Source: Asaccharospora irregularis DSM 2635 (GTDB taxonomy: Bacteria; Bacillota; Clostridia; Peptostreptococcales; Peptostreptococcaceae). From it: a DNA stretch of 54,976 nt. This document shows, in pieces, positions 20,789-29,414 of this stretch. The number at the start of each line of letters is the position of its first letter. Position 1 is the first letter of the stretch. The notes below the pieces were generated by a model. That model ran no database searches and was not told where the DNA came from. It was given only the letters and a program-made list of their open reading frames with translations. The position numbers and the translations under genes were made by a program. The DNA is taken from positions 1 through 54,976 of the forward strand of contig NZ_FQWX01000015.1 in NCBI RefSeq assembly GCF_900129815.1, written 5' to 3'.

Positions 20789-20817
20789 TTGTTATATGTT
20801 TAAATTTTTGCTATAAT
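20789..20817 (+). promoter_or_regulatory. Ferredoxin promoter
   Basis: TTGTTA (20789-20794) and TATAAT (20812-20817) with an exact 17-bp spacer, 43 bp before the ferredoxin start. Confidence 0.75.
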
Positions 20818-20860
20818 ATTACTGAAATAACAATACATAGTATGAGGGAGGAATATTAGA

Positions 20861-21031
20861 ATGGCATACAATATAAACGATGCTTGTATAAGCTGTGGTG
20901 CTTGTGCAGCTGAATGTCCTGTTGAATGTATATCTGCTGGAGATGACAAATATGTTATAGACGCAGATGTATGTATCGAATGTGGTGCTTGTGCAGGTGT
21001 TTGTCCTGTTGACGCTCCTCAACCAGAATAA
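20861..21031 (+). CDS. 2[4Fe-4S] ferredoxin
   Basis: A 56-aa clostridial-type ferredoxin carrying low-potential electrons in the cytoplasm. Two cluster motifs are complete: CISCGACAAECPVEC and CIECGACAGVCPVD. It starts MAYNIND with GGGAGG eight to ten bases upstream and ends APQPE. It has its own promoter and terminator, and lies between two minus-strand genes. Its GC-rich codons relative to neighbours reflect Cys, Gly and Ala content. Confidence 0.96.
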   Translation: MAYNINDACISCGACAAECPVECISAGDDKYVIDADVCIECGACAGVCPVDAPQPE

Positions 21032-21040
21032 TATACATCA

Positions 21041-21090
21041 AAAAGAGATTGATTAGATTACACTCATCTTATTATCAATCTCTTTTTTTT
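21041..21090 (+). terminator. Terminator of the ferredoxin gene
   Basis: AAAAGAGATTGAT and ATCAATCTCTTTT flank a loop of about 22 nt; eight T follow on the plus strand. Confidence 0.8.
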
Positions 21091-21151
21091 ATCTCAATTA
21101 AATTATAAGTTCCAAATTCCGTCGGTAATCCTGATATTATGTCGAACTCTA

Positions 21152-21781
21152 TTACTCACTCTCTTTCATTAAATATGATAAAGTAAATAAACTTTCCGTT
21201 AAATTAACATTTTCAACTATAACATCTTTAGGAACTTCCAAGTCTATTGGTGCAAAATTCCAAACTCCTTTAATACCTACTTTTACAATTCTGTTCATAA
21301 GCTCTTGAGCTCCATTTTTAGGTATACACAATATAGCTATGTCAATATCATTCTTTTGTATGAATTCCTCTATATTTTCAGAATCTAGTACTTCAAATTC
21401 TCTTATTTTTAAACCGATCATTCTGGGATTAGCATCAAATAACGCCTTTATTTCAAATCCAGCCTTTCTAAAACCTGAATAATTCGCTATAGCTTGACCT
21501 AAGTTTCCGGCTCCTACAAGAATAGCTTTGTAAGTTCTGTCTAGTCCTAGTATCTTACCTATTTCACTGTGAAGTGCTTCAACATTATATCCGTATCCCT
21601 GTTGTCCGAACCCACCAAAGTTGTTTAAGTCCTGTCTTATTTGAGATGCTGTAAATCCTATTATATCACTTAATTCCTTAGATGATATTCTTTGTATGTC
21701 TTTATCTAATAAATCTCCAAGATATCTATGGTACTTCGGTAATCTTCTAATTACTGCCATCGATATGTTTTTATTGCCCAA
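21152..21781 (-). CDS. rex: Redox-sensing transcriptional repressor Rex
   Basis: Dimeric repressor that senses NADH/NAD+ and controls fermentation genes. The N-terminal winged helix includes ISSKELSDIIGFTASQIRQD; the Rossmann domain has LVGAGNLGQAI; the domain-swap helix is at the C-terminus. I start at TTG 21781 because AGGAGG lies eight bases before it; the GTG at 21790 overlaps that site. This gives 209 aa, usual for the family. I did not find a clear Rex operator (TTGTGAA...TTCACAA) in the window. Confidence 0.95.
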   Translation of the reverse strand: MGNKNISMAVIRRLPKYHRYLGDLLDKDIQRISSKELSDIIGFTASQIRQDLNNFGGFGQQGYGYNVEALHSEIGKILGLDRTYKAILVGAGNLGQAIANYSGFRKAGFEIKALFDANPRMIGLKIREFEVLDSENIEEFIQKNDIDIAILCIPKNGAQELMNRIVKVGIKGVWNFAPIDLEVPKDVIVENVNLTESLFTLSYLMKESE

Positions 21782-21918
21782 TCTTTTCACCTCCTAAATA
21801 GTCTTACATTTTACTGATTTGCAATAAATTATTTCGTTTTTTAAAACTAATATATATATCCTTGATTATATTATATCAAAACATTATAATTTTAGATAGT
21901 TTAAGGAGGTAGAAATTT

Positions 21919-23832
21919 ATGATTGTTTTGTCATGTAACAACTTAAATAAAAGTTTTGGAATAGATTCTATACTAGAAAATATCAATTTTACAGTAAACG
22001 AAGGAGATAAAATCGGGGTTATCGGTGTCAACGGAACCGGTAAAACAACCCTATTTAAAATAATTTCCGGAGTATATGGATATGATAGTGGAGATATATA
22101 TACTTCTAAAGATTGTGAAATTGGATACTTAGAACAAAATACGAACTTTCAGTCTAATAATACGATTTTTGAAGAAGTTTTGGAAGTATTCAAAGATCTA
22201 ATAGATATGGAAAAATATTTAAGAGAACTAGAATTAAAAATAGCAGAAGAAAGTACTAAAGAGAACTCTCCAATTTTAGAAAAAATTATGGATGAATACT
22301 CTAGTAAACTAGAAAATTTCGCTTCTCTAAATGGCTATGGCTACAAGTCTGAAGCCAAGGGAATTTTAAAGGGACTAGGTTTTAACGATGAAGATATGGA
22401 CAAACCTATTGGTATTTTATCTGGTGGGGAGAAAACTAGAGTTCTTCTTGGTAAACTTCTTCTAAAGAAACCTACACTTCTACTATTAGATGAGCCGACT
22501 AACCACTTGGACTCAGAAGCAATTGAATGGTTAGAAGTATTTCTAAAACAGTACAAAGGCACATTTATTTTAATTTCACACGATAGATACTTTTTAGATC
22601 AGTCTGTAAATAGAATTTTTGAAATACATAATAAAAAACTTAAATCTTATAACGGAAACTACTTTAAATTTATTGAACTATCTAAAGTTGAAAAAGAATT
22701 AGAACTTAAAAAATTTGAGGAACAGCAAAAAGATATCAAAAAACAGGAGGAATCAATTGAGCGGTTAAAGGCATTTGGTAGAGAAAAACATTTAAAAAGA
22801 GCTAGAAGCAAAGAAAAAGCACTTGATAAGATAGATATACTGGACAAGCCTGAAGCCTATAGAAAAAGAGCTAAAATTCAATTCAATCCTTCTTCCACGA
22901 GTGGAAACGACGTTCTTCAAGTTAGAGACGTCTCTATGGGTTATGGCAACAGAATCTTATTTAAAGATTTAAATATAGATATATACCGAGGAGAAAAAGT
23001 CGCCCTTATTGGAGCAAACGGTATAGGTAAGTCTACTTTGTTCAAAATAATTACAAATGAAATAACTCCTCTATCGGGTACTGTAAAGCTTGGTACAAAT
23101 GTAAATGTTTCTTATTTCCACCAAGAGCAAAAGACTCTTAATCTTGATAACACTATAATAGATGAGATATGGGAAGATAATAAAAGTTTAACCCAAACAC
23201 TTTTAAGAAGTATGCTTGGTGCATTCTTGTTTGAGGACGAAGAAGTATTCAAAAAAATATCTACTCTTAGCGGTGGTGAAAGGGCCAGAGTTGCCATACT
23301 AAAATTAATTCTTTCAAATGCAAACTTTTTATTGCTGGATGAGCCTACAAACCACTTAGATATAGACTCTAAGGAAGTCCTTGAGGAAGCTTTATCAAAC
23401 TATACAGGAACTATATTTACAATTTCTCATGATAGATATTTCCTAAATACTGTTGTAGATAAAATTTTAGTTTTAGACAAGGATGGAATTACTGAATACC
23501 TTGGTAATTATGATTACTACATAGATAAAAAAAGACAAATCCAAGAAATGAATGTTGTAGAGGAAAAAGAAGATAAAACTAAGACTCAAATCAAAGAAGA
23601 AAAAAGAAAAGAGAGAGAGCAAAGAGAAATAGAGAAGAAAAACAGAATCAAAAGGCAAAATATAGAAAAAGAAATAGAGGAAACTGAGGCTAAAATAGAA
23701 GAACTAGATCTTCTACTATGCCAAGAGGAAGTTTACTCTAATGCTGATACAGCAAAAGAAGTTGGTCAGGAAAAAATGAATTTAGAGAGTAAGCTTAGCA
23801 CTCTTTACAATGAATGGGAACAGTTTATGTAA
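21919..23832 (+). CDS. ABC-F family ATPase (ribosome-associated, YdiF/Uup-like)
   Basis: A soluble tandem ABC ATPase of 637 aa with no membrane segments, of the class acting on ribosomes. First domain: GVNGTGKTTLF, LSGGEKTRVLLG, LLLLDEPTNHLD. Second: GANGIGKSTLF, LSGGERARVAIL, FLLLDEPTNHLD. The interdomain linker (about 245-310) is highly charged, as in ABC-F P-site tRNA-interaction motifs. A C-terminal coiled-coil (about 540-637) suggests Uup/YdiF rather than EttA. AAGGAGG precedes the ATG. It is divergent from rex. Antibiotic resistance cannot be inferred. Confidence 0.93.
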   Translation: MIVLSCNNLNKSFGIDSILENINFTVNEGDKIGVIGVNGTGKTTLFKIISGVYGYDSGDIYTSKDCEIGYLEQNTNFQSNNTIFEEVLEVFKDLIDMEKYLRELELKIAEESTKENSPILEKIMDEYSSKLENFASLNGYGYKSEAKGILKGLGFNDEDMDKPIGILSGGEKTRVLLGKLLLKKPTLLLLDEPTNHLDSEAIEWLEVFLKQYKGTFILISHDRYFLDQSVNRIFEIHNKKLKSYNGNYFKFIELSKVEKELELKKFEEQQKDIKKQEESIERLKAFGREKHLKRARSKEKALDKIDILDKPEAYRKRAKIQFNPSSTSGNDVLQVRDVSMGYGNRILFKDLNIDIYRGEKVALIGANGIGKSTLFKIITNEITPLSGTVKLGTNVNVSYFHQEQKTLNLDNTIIDEIWEDNKSLTQTLLRSMLGAFLFEDEEVFKKISTLSGGERARVAILKLILSNANFLLLDEPTNHLDIDSKEVLEEALSNYTGTIFTISHDRYFLNTVVDKILVLDKDGITEYLGNYDYYIDKKRQIQEMNVVEEKEDKTKTQIKEEKRKEREQREIEKKNRIKRQNIEKEIEETEAKIEELDLLLCQEEVYSNADTAKEVGQEKMNLESKLSTLYNEWEQFM

Positions 23833-23848
23833 ACTGTTCTCTTTTTCT
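23818..23848 (+). terminator. Terminator overlapping the ABC-F stop codon
   Basis: GAACAGTTT, ATGT, AAACTGTTC with CTCTTTTTCT following. The stem begins inside the last codons and the TAA (23830-23832) falls in the second half of the hairpin. Confidence 0.75.
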
Positions 23849-23968
23849 AAATTTGTAAATTTTTCATTTTAACTGTTTTTGAATGTTTTTTTATGTATTA
23901 TTGCTTACCTTGAGTATACTATTTGTGATATGATGTATATCGTTACATTATATTCTGGAGGTGGTTAT

Positions 23969-25345
23969 TTGAGGAAAATATTCCCTTTAAACGATGATAG
24001 TAAAAGGTTTTATAAAATACTTTTTTCATTATGTATACCTATTATTATTCAAAATCTTATTTCTACTTCTGTAAACATAATAGATACTGTTATGATTAGT
24101 AGTTTGGGTGAGACATCTGTAGCTTCTATAGGAGTTGCAAACCAATTTTTCTTTTTATTTAGTATGTCTCTATCGGGTATTACAGGGGGAGCTGGAGTTT
24201 TTATATCCCAGTTTTTTGGTAAAAAAGATGCTAATAATATAAAAAAGGTTACAGGTTTAAGTACAATACTTGCAATAATACTTAGTTTAATATTTGTAGT
24301 TCCTGCTTTACTTGTACCCGAATCGATAATTCATATATTCTCATACGATCCTGATGTTGTGAGATTATGCAGTGAATATCTTAGAATAGTAATATTGGGG
24401 TACCCTCTAATATCTATTAGTATTGTGTTTAGTATGGGATCTAGGGGTGTTAGAAATCCTAACTTAGGTATGTTTTGTAGTGCAATTGCTTTGGTAACCA
24501 ATGTAATTTTAAATTACGGTCTTATATTTGGTCATTTTGGGTTGCCTGCACTTGGTGTAAAGGGTGCCGCTATAGCTACTGTAATAGCTAGAGTAGTTGA
24601 ATTAATTTTAATACTTGGATATGTCTACATCTTGAAAAAAGACTACATATTAAAGTTTACTCTAAAACATTTAAAGTCTATAGATAAAGTTTTTGTAAAT
24701 TCATTTTTCTCAAAAAGTATGCCTATATTTTTTAATGACTCTGCGTGGGCAGTGGGGACGGTATTATATTCTGTAGCATACGCAAAAGCAGGAACTTCTG
24801 CTATTGCAGCTAGCCAAATAGCTACTAGTACAGGAAACTTTTTTATTATGACTTCTGTTTGTATAGCAATCGGGGCTTCTATCATGCTTGGAAATGAACT
24901 TGGTGCTGATCATATAGACCGTGCAACACAATATGCTAAAAAATTCTCAATTCTTGTTTTTGTAGCTGGATTGTTATTTGGTTTACTTTTAATTATTAAT
25001 ATACCATTTTTACTAAAGATATTTAGTGTTTCACAAGCTCTAAAATCAGATATAACTAAAATATTTATTATAATGGGTATCTTTATGGCTCTTAAATCAT
25101 TCAATACTCTTATAATAATCGGTATTTTAAGAAGTGGTGGAGATACTAAATATGCACTATTTTTAGAGTTGGGCTGTATGTGGTTGGCCTCTCTTCCATT
25201 AACTTTTATTGGAGCTGTTAAGGGTTATCCAATCTTTGTACTTGTTTTATTAACTTACTCAGAAGAAATAGTTAAATTTATCTTTGGAGTACCTAGAGCG
25301 CTGTCTAAGAAGTGGGCAACAAATATTGTTAAGGATATTGATTAG
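23969..25345 (+). CDS. MATE-family efflux transporter
   Basis: A cation-coupled multidrug/toxin exporter of about 458 aa with 12 predicted membrane helices. Family segments include IPIIIQNLISTSVNIIDT at the start, GGAGVFISQFFG, and SMGSRGVRNPNLGM. I start at TTG 23969 because GGAGG lies seven bases before it; the open frame extends upstream to 23879 without a site. It is co-directional with the ABC-F gene but separated by a terminator, and has its own terminator. Confidence 0.93.
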   Translation: MRKIFPLNDDSKRFYKILFSLCIPIIIQNLISTSVNIIDTVMISSLGETSVASIGVANQFFFLFSMSLSGITGGAGVFISQFFGKKDANNIKKVTGLSTILAIILSLIFVVPALLVPESIIHIFSYDPDVVRLCSEYLRIVILGYPLISISIVFSMGSRGVRNPNLGMFCSAIALVTNVILNYGLIFGHFGLPALGVKGAAIATVIARVVELILILGYVYILKKDYILKFTLKHLKSIDKVFVNSFFSKSMPIFFNDSAWAVGTVLYSVAYAKAGTSAIAASQIATSTGNFFIMTSVCIAIGASIMLGNELGADHIDRATQYAKKFSILVFVAGLLFGLLLIINIPFLLKIFSVSQALKSDITKIFIIMGIFMALKSFNTLIIIGILRSGGDTKYALFLELGCMWLASLPLTFIGAVKGYPIFVLVLLTYSEEIVKFIFGVPRALSKKWATNIVKDID

Positions 25346-25360
25346 ACTTTGCTTCAGTAG

Positions 25361-25405
25361 AACTGTACATAAAGCTTATTCTTAGCTTCATGTACAGTTT
25401 TGTTG
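25361..25405 (+). terminator. Terminator of the MATE gene
   Basis: AACTGTACAT and ATGTACAGTT flank an inner AGCT/AGCT pairing, followed by TTGTT. It lies 15 bp after the stop. Confidence 0.7.
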
Positions 25406-25419
25406 CATTTATCTGCAAA

Positions 25420-25623
25420 TTAAAGTTTAAATATAAATAATTCTTCAATCGGAATATTCAGTTCCTTAGATATCCTGACTGCTAATTCAAGCGATGGATT
25501 GTATTTTGCATTTTCTAGTCGAGCAATGGTTTCTCTTCTAACATTAACCCTCTTGGCTAGTTCCTCTTGGGTTAATTCATTGAACTGACGATATTTTTTT
25601 AAATTACTAATAAACTTTGTCAT
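25420..25623 (-). CDS. XRE-family HTH regulator (67 aa)
   Basis: A single-domain Cro/C1-type DNA-binding protein. The helix-turn-helix reads LTQEELAKRVNVRRETIARLE, with a following RISKELNIPIEELF helix as in YozG/Cro-like regulators. It starts 5 bp after the DUF3796-like gene, so the two form one unit. It probably autoregulates that unit. No effector domain is present. Confidence 0.9.
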   Translation of the reverse strand: MTKFISNLKKYRQFNELTQEELAKRVNVRRETIARLENAKYNPSLELAVRISKELNIPIEELFIFKL

Positions 25624-25628
25624 TATCT

Positions 25629-25991
25629 TTATTTTCCTAAGTCAAATTTGTAAGTTAAAAAAGCCCATAAATTCATTGATATTGCAAAAGTTAGCGCTAT
25701 TATTAATACTTGCATTCTATATAAAGTTAATAAATCTACTGTGTACAATCTAATTAATACACTTGATACAACTGCTATGACAAATCCTATGTAAAAAGAT
25801 ATGACTCCTGCCCTATTTTTATTATATATTAATCTTTCATCTTCAACATCACCTAATTTACGCCACCAATAACTAGCCAAGTTTCCAAAAAAACCAAAAT
25901 ACAAAAGCCCTAATGGATCACCCTGTAATTCTTTAAATCCTAATAAGCCGAAAAATGCAAACAGAATCGAATATTTTTTTATCCCTTTCAT
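25629..25991 (-). CDS. DUF3796-like small membrane protein
   Basis: A 120-aa protein with about four hydrophobic segments (residues 8-23, 28-45, 63-85, 92-113) and the motif GDPLGLLYFGFFGN followed by WWRKLGDVEDERL. Such proteins are commonly encoded beside a small XRE regulator, as here. Function unknown. GGGAGA lies upstream of the ATG at 25991. Confidence 0.75.
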   Translation of the reverse strand: MKGIKKYSILFAFFGLLGFKELQGDPLGLLYFGFFGNLASYWWRKLGDVEDERLIYNKNRAGVISFYIGFVIAVVSSVLIRLYTVDLLTLYRMQVLIIALTFAISMNLWAFLTYKFDLGK

Positions 25992-26069
25992 TAATAAATC
26001 TCCCTTGTTAACATGATATATTTGTATCTTTGTATTACATATATATCACATCAAGAATTAATTTATTCC

Positions 26070-26577
26070 TAAAAAATAAAATCTGGTAGGTTGTCTCATC
26101 CGCTAATATTATATCACATGGTTTTAATATAATTCTTGCTATAGAATATCTTTGTTGTTCTCCACCTGATAACTCGTATATTTTAGATTTAGTATTTATA
26201 TTTAAACCAACCTTTTTTAAAGCATTTTATTTTCTTTTTTATTTTTTTGAATATGTTAAAGCTATATCTAAGTTTTTATCAATACTTTCAGAATCTATTA
26301 ATGCATAGTTTTGGAATAAATACGATACTTTATTTCTAAGCAATTTATTTAATTTATTATTAGTTATTTTAGTTACATCTTTATCAAAAAGTATGACTTT
26401 TCCACTATCTATTTTTTCAATTAATCCAATTATATTCAATAAAGTTGTTTTGCTAATTCCAATTTTTACTTTTATTACTACAAATTCACCTTTATAGATC
26501 TCTATGTTAAAATTGTTTAAAATTTTACGGTTACCATACGATTTTACTATATTATTGAGTTTACATATTACTTCCAT
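26070..26577 (-). pseudogene. Degraded ABC transporter ATP-binding protein
   Basis: The frame from 26577 gives CKLNNIVKSYGNRKILNNF and resembles the start of LolD/MacB-type ATPases, but the Walker A position reads VKIGISKTTLLN, so the GxxGxGKS loop is lost. It stops at 26239 in an A-rich run. The remaining part, with signature YELSGGEQQRYSIARI and Walker B CDIILADE (then TT instead of PT), continues in another frame at about 26090-26222 and then ends. Two inactivating changes plus truncation indicate a dead gene. No permease is present. Confidence 0.85.
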
Positions 26578-26713
26578 AGATTTACTCTCCTTTTAAAACC
26601 TCTATTTTTTTTCTTTTCAATTTTAATTATACTTATAAAAGAATATATAAAATCTAAAGATGATAGCAAAATTATTGTTTTTAAAAAATTATTGTCTATA
26701 ATAAAAAACTTTA

Positions 26714-26767
26714 AATACAAAAAGAAGTAAAAGCATCTTTAAATATGCTTTTACTTCTTTTTGTATT
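26714..26767. terminator. Perfect 23-bp hairpin terminator
   Basis: Left arm 26714-26736 and right arm 26745-26767 are exactly complementary (AATACAAAAAGAAGTAAAAG and onwards) around an 8-nt loop. T-rich tracts inside the arms suit termination on both strands. It lies 54 bp downstream of the 82-aa gene. Confidence 0.75.
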
Positions 26768-26821
26768 CGAAGTTAGAAATTTATCTATTGATATATCTTT
26801 AAAATTTAATTATAATTCCCA

Positions 26822-27070
26822 TCATTTTATTTTGCTTATATTTTTAATTTCGGTTAACCTGTAAAGTCCAATAGAAAATAATATTCCACCAATTATTTGA
26901 ATCATATACATATAACTTTTAAATATTTCAATTGATACTTTTTCATCTACACCAATATCGGTTAAAAAGCTATCTCTTAGCCAAAATGCAAGTGATACAT
27001 TCGATAATAATAGTAATAATCCGGCACATATTAATACTATATTTATTGTTGTATAATGTTTTTTATACAT
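26822..27070 (-). CDS. Small membrane protein, unknown function
   Basis: An 82-aa protein with two membrane helices (about 8-31 and 53-72) joined by the polar stretch RDSFLTDIGVDEKVS. GAGGGGAT-type RBS (coding strand) precedes the ATG at 27070. A strong terminator follows. It could be the remains of a bacteriocin-type immunity or transporter cassette because a broken ABC ATPase lies next to it; this is inference. I do not recognise a family. Confidence 0.6.
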   Translation of the reverse strand: MYKKHYTTINIVLICAGLLLLLSNVSLAFWLRDSFLTDIGVDEKVSIEIFKSYMYMIQIIGGILFSIGLYRLTEIKNISKIK

Positions 27071-27211
27071 TAATATCCCCTCTAATTTGAGTTATTAAAT
27101 ACTAATTTTATAATATAATTCTGCAAATATTTTATACATCCTTCATTATCTTATAAGAAATTTGTATTTTTTGAAATTTTCCAACAATACTAATGTTTTC
27201 ATGATATTTTT

Positions 27212-27768
27212 AAAAAACAAAGATTCTACTGCAAACACTGTAATGAGTCATTTATTGCTGAAACTCCACTTACAGACAAATGGTGTTTTATTTCCAGAGT
27301 ACTTAGAAGTAAAGAAATTAAAACTAGTAAAAAATATCTTCCTAGAGTACTTGGAATAGATGAATTTAAGTCTCTAAAATCAGTTGATGCTGCAATGAGT
27401 GTAAATTTAGTTAATAATGAAACTGGAAAAGTTTTTGATATTTTACCTGATAGAAGAAAACATTACTTGAGACAGTATTTCTTGTCATATTCTAAAGAAG
27501 TAAGAGAAAAGGTTGAATTTATAACTACTGATATGTATGAGACGTACATAGAACTAGGTAAAGAATTGTTTCCAAATGCTACGATTATCCTAGATAAATT
27601 CCATCTTGTACAACTTTTAACTAGAAATATAAAAAAATTTAAGATTAAGAGTATTACTAAGGGAAAAAATACAAGAATTTAAAAACAGCATCTATATAGG
27701 TAAACTGTATTAGATGCTGCCTTTAAAAATTAAATACTGACTTCATCAACGTTATTTAACAAAGAGCC
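27212..27768 (+). pseudogene. Deleted ISL3-family transposase with one IS end
   Basis: A single frame from about 27212 to 27682 reads RFYCKHCNESFIAETPLT (zinc ribbon), then jumps directly to PRVLGIDEFKSLKSVDAAMS and ITTDMYETYIELGKELFPN with ILDKFHLVQLL. These are ISL3 DDE-domain segments with the intervening HTH region deleted. There is no start codon with an RBS, and the C-terminus stops early. The terminal repeat TTCATCAACGTTATTTAAC at 27742 to AAAGAGCC at 27768 matches the classic ISL3 end. It is a different subtype from the IS at the left edge. No matching left end is visible. Confidence 0.85.
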
Positions 27769-27834
27769 TAAAATTTATCAGAGGTTTTGACCTTTACGAA
27801 CCACATCAAATATTGGACAAGTATTCTTAACGCA

Positions 27835-27906
27835 GGGCTATGTGAATATAAATTGTAGCGACATTGCAGCTTGACTGCCTGGAGCACAATTTATATCACA
27901 TAGCCC
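27835..27906. repeat. Orphan 21-bp inverted repeat with nested hairpin
   Basis: GGGCTATGTGA at 27835 onwards pairs with TCACATAGCCC, and TATAAATTGT with ACAATTTATA: 21 pairs and one bulged A. The 29-nt loop contains a GCAG/CTGC helix. Neither side has a T run, so it is not an ordinary terminator. It is followed by GAAGCGGTAATACGAGAAC. It lies between an ISL3 relic and tsaD. It may be the right end of an IS200/IS605-type element carrying part of an omega-RNA; this is tentative. Confidence 0.55.
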
Positions 27907-27935
27907 GAAGCGGTAATACGAGAACAAATTCTAAT

Positions 27936-28952
27936 TTATCTTTGTCCTATTTTTAGGTTCGGAACTGCATTTAAACTCATATCATGAGTTCTTCCTTTTA
28001 TATAATTATAATATCCTGCACACCCTATCATAGCTGCATTATCGGTACATAAGATTAGTGGTGGGTATTTAATTTCTATGTTAAATTCTTTTGCCTGATT
28101 TGTAATTTTTTCTCTAAGTGCGGAATTTGATGCGACTCCTCCAGCTAAAGCTATTGTTCTATATCCTCTTTCTCTCGCTGCTTTTATGGCTTTTGTAGAT
28201 AGCACTTCTACTACAGCCTCTTGGAAGGATGCTGCAACGTCTTCTACTACAATTTCTTCTTTTTTCATTTTCTTTGCATTTAGGTAATTTAAAACTGATG
28301 ATTTTAGTCCGCTAAAACTAAAATCATAACCATCATCTAAATAAGCTCTTGGGAATTCTATTGCGTGTTTGTTCCCTTTTTTAGCTAAGTTATCAATTAT
28401 AGGTCCACCTGGGTATCCTAAGTTCATAGCTCTTGCAATTTTATCAAAAGCTTCTCCAGATGCATCGTCTCTAGTTTTTCCCAATATTTCATACTCTCCA
28501 TAGTCTTTTACCTCTACTAAGTGTGTATGTCCACCAGACACTATCAATGTTATAAATGGTGGCTTTAAGTCCTTGTGTTCTATATAGTTAGCACTTACGT
28601 GACCTTCTATGTGGTTTACTCCTACAAGTGGTATATTAAGAGAGTATGCTAATGCTTTTGCATGTGAAAGTCCTACTAATAATGCTCCTACTAGGCCTGG
28701 TCCATAAGTGACCGCAACATGATCTATATCCTTAAATTTAATTCCTGCCTTATCCAAAGCTTGCTGCACTACTACATCTATATTTTCAATATGTTTTCTA
28801 GATGCTACTTCTGGTACTACACCACCAAATTTTTTGTGTAGTTCTATCTGTGTTGAAATTATATTTGACAATACTTCTCTTCCGTTTTTTAAAACTGCTG
28901 CTGCTGTTTCATCACAACTACTTTCTATAGCTAATGTTATTATATCTTTCAT
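27936..28952 (-). CDS. tsaD: tRNA t6A threonylcarbamoyltransferase TsaD
   Basis: Transfers threonylcarbamoyl to A37 of ANN-decoding tRNAs as part of the TsaB-TsaD-TsaE complex. The 338-aa ASKHA-fold protein shows [10 protein letters not shown], the metal ligands [10 protein letters not shown] (HxExH), VSGGHTHLV and the C-terminal [11 protein letters not shown] and CTDNAAMIG. It is last in tsaE-tsaB-rimI-tsaD, starting 3 bp after rimI. Confidence 0.97.
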   Translation of the reverse strand: MKDIITLAIESSCDETAAAVLKNGREVLSNIISTQIELHKKFGGVVPEVASRKHIENIDVVVQQALDKAGIKFKDIDHVAVTYGPGLVGALLVGLSHAKALAYSLNIPLVGVNHIEGHVSANYIEHKDLKPPFITLIVSGGHTHLVEVKDYGEYEILGKTRDDASGEAFDKIARAMNLGYPGGPIIDNLAKKGNKHAIEFPRAYLDDGYDFSFSGLKSSVLNYLNAKKMKKEEIVVEDVAASFQEAVVEVLSTKAIKAARERGYRTIALAGGVASNSALREKITNQAKEFNIEIKYPPLILCTDNAAMIGCAGYYNYIKGRTHDMSLNAVPNLKIGQR

Positions 28953-28955
28953 AAG

Positions 28956-29414
28956 TTACACCTCTTTTATCTGGTTCCACATTATAATTGCATCTTCTTT
29001 GTTATCACTATAATATTCTTTTCTAACTCCAACCATTTTAAACCCGTACTTTTTATACAGATTTTGTGCTATAGTATTTGAACTTCTAACCTCTAATGTC
29101 ATTGCTAAAATACTATTTTTTCTACATAGTTCAACCAATGATTTTATTAGCTTGTCTCCAATTTTTTGGCCTCTATAGTCTTTATGCACTGCTACGTTAG
29201 TTATATGTCCTTCATCCACAATAAGCCATATACCAACATAACCAACTATTTTTCCACCAAGTTTGGCTACTATATATCTAGCTACATCATTTGAAAGTTC
29301 TTTTTTAAAAGAATCTTTGGACCAATAATCCTCAAAACAACTTTTTTCTACTTCAAAGACACCATCTATATCAGACAGAGTCATAGGCTCTATTATTATA
29401 TTATTTTCCATCAT
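28956..29414 (-). CDS. rimI: Ribosomal protein bS18-type N-alanine acetyltransferase
   Basis: A 152-aa GNAT acetyltransferase. The acetyl-CoA loop is HKDYRGQKIGDKLIKSL, followed by LEVRSSNTIAQNLYKKYGF as in RimI. It sits between tsaB and tsaD and overlaps tsaB by 14 bp, the usual RimI context. The frame offers MM at the start; either ATG is possible. Confidence 0.92.
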   Translation of the reverse strand: MMENNIIIEPMTLSDIDGVFEVEKSCFEDYWSKDSFKKELSNDVARYIVAKLGGKIVGYVGIWLIVDEGHITNVAVHKDYRGQKIGDKLIKSLVELCRKNSILAMTLEVRSSNTIAQNLYKKYGFKMVGVRKEYYSDNKEDAIIMWNQIKEV

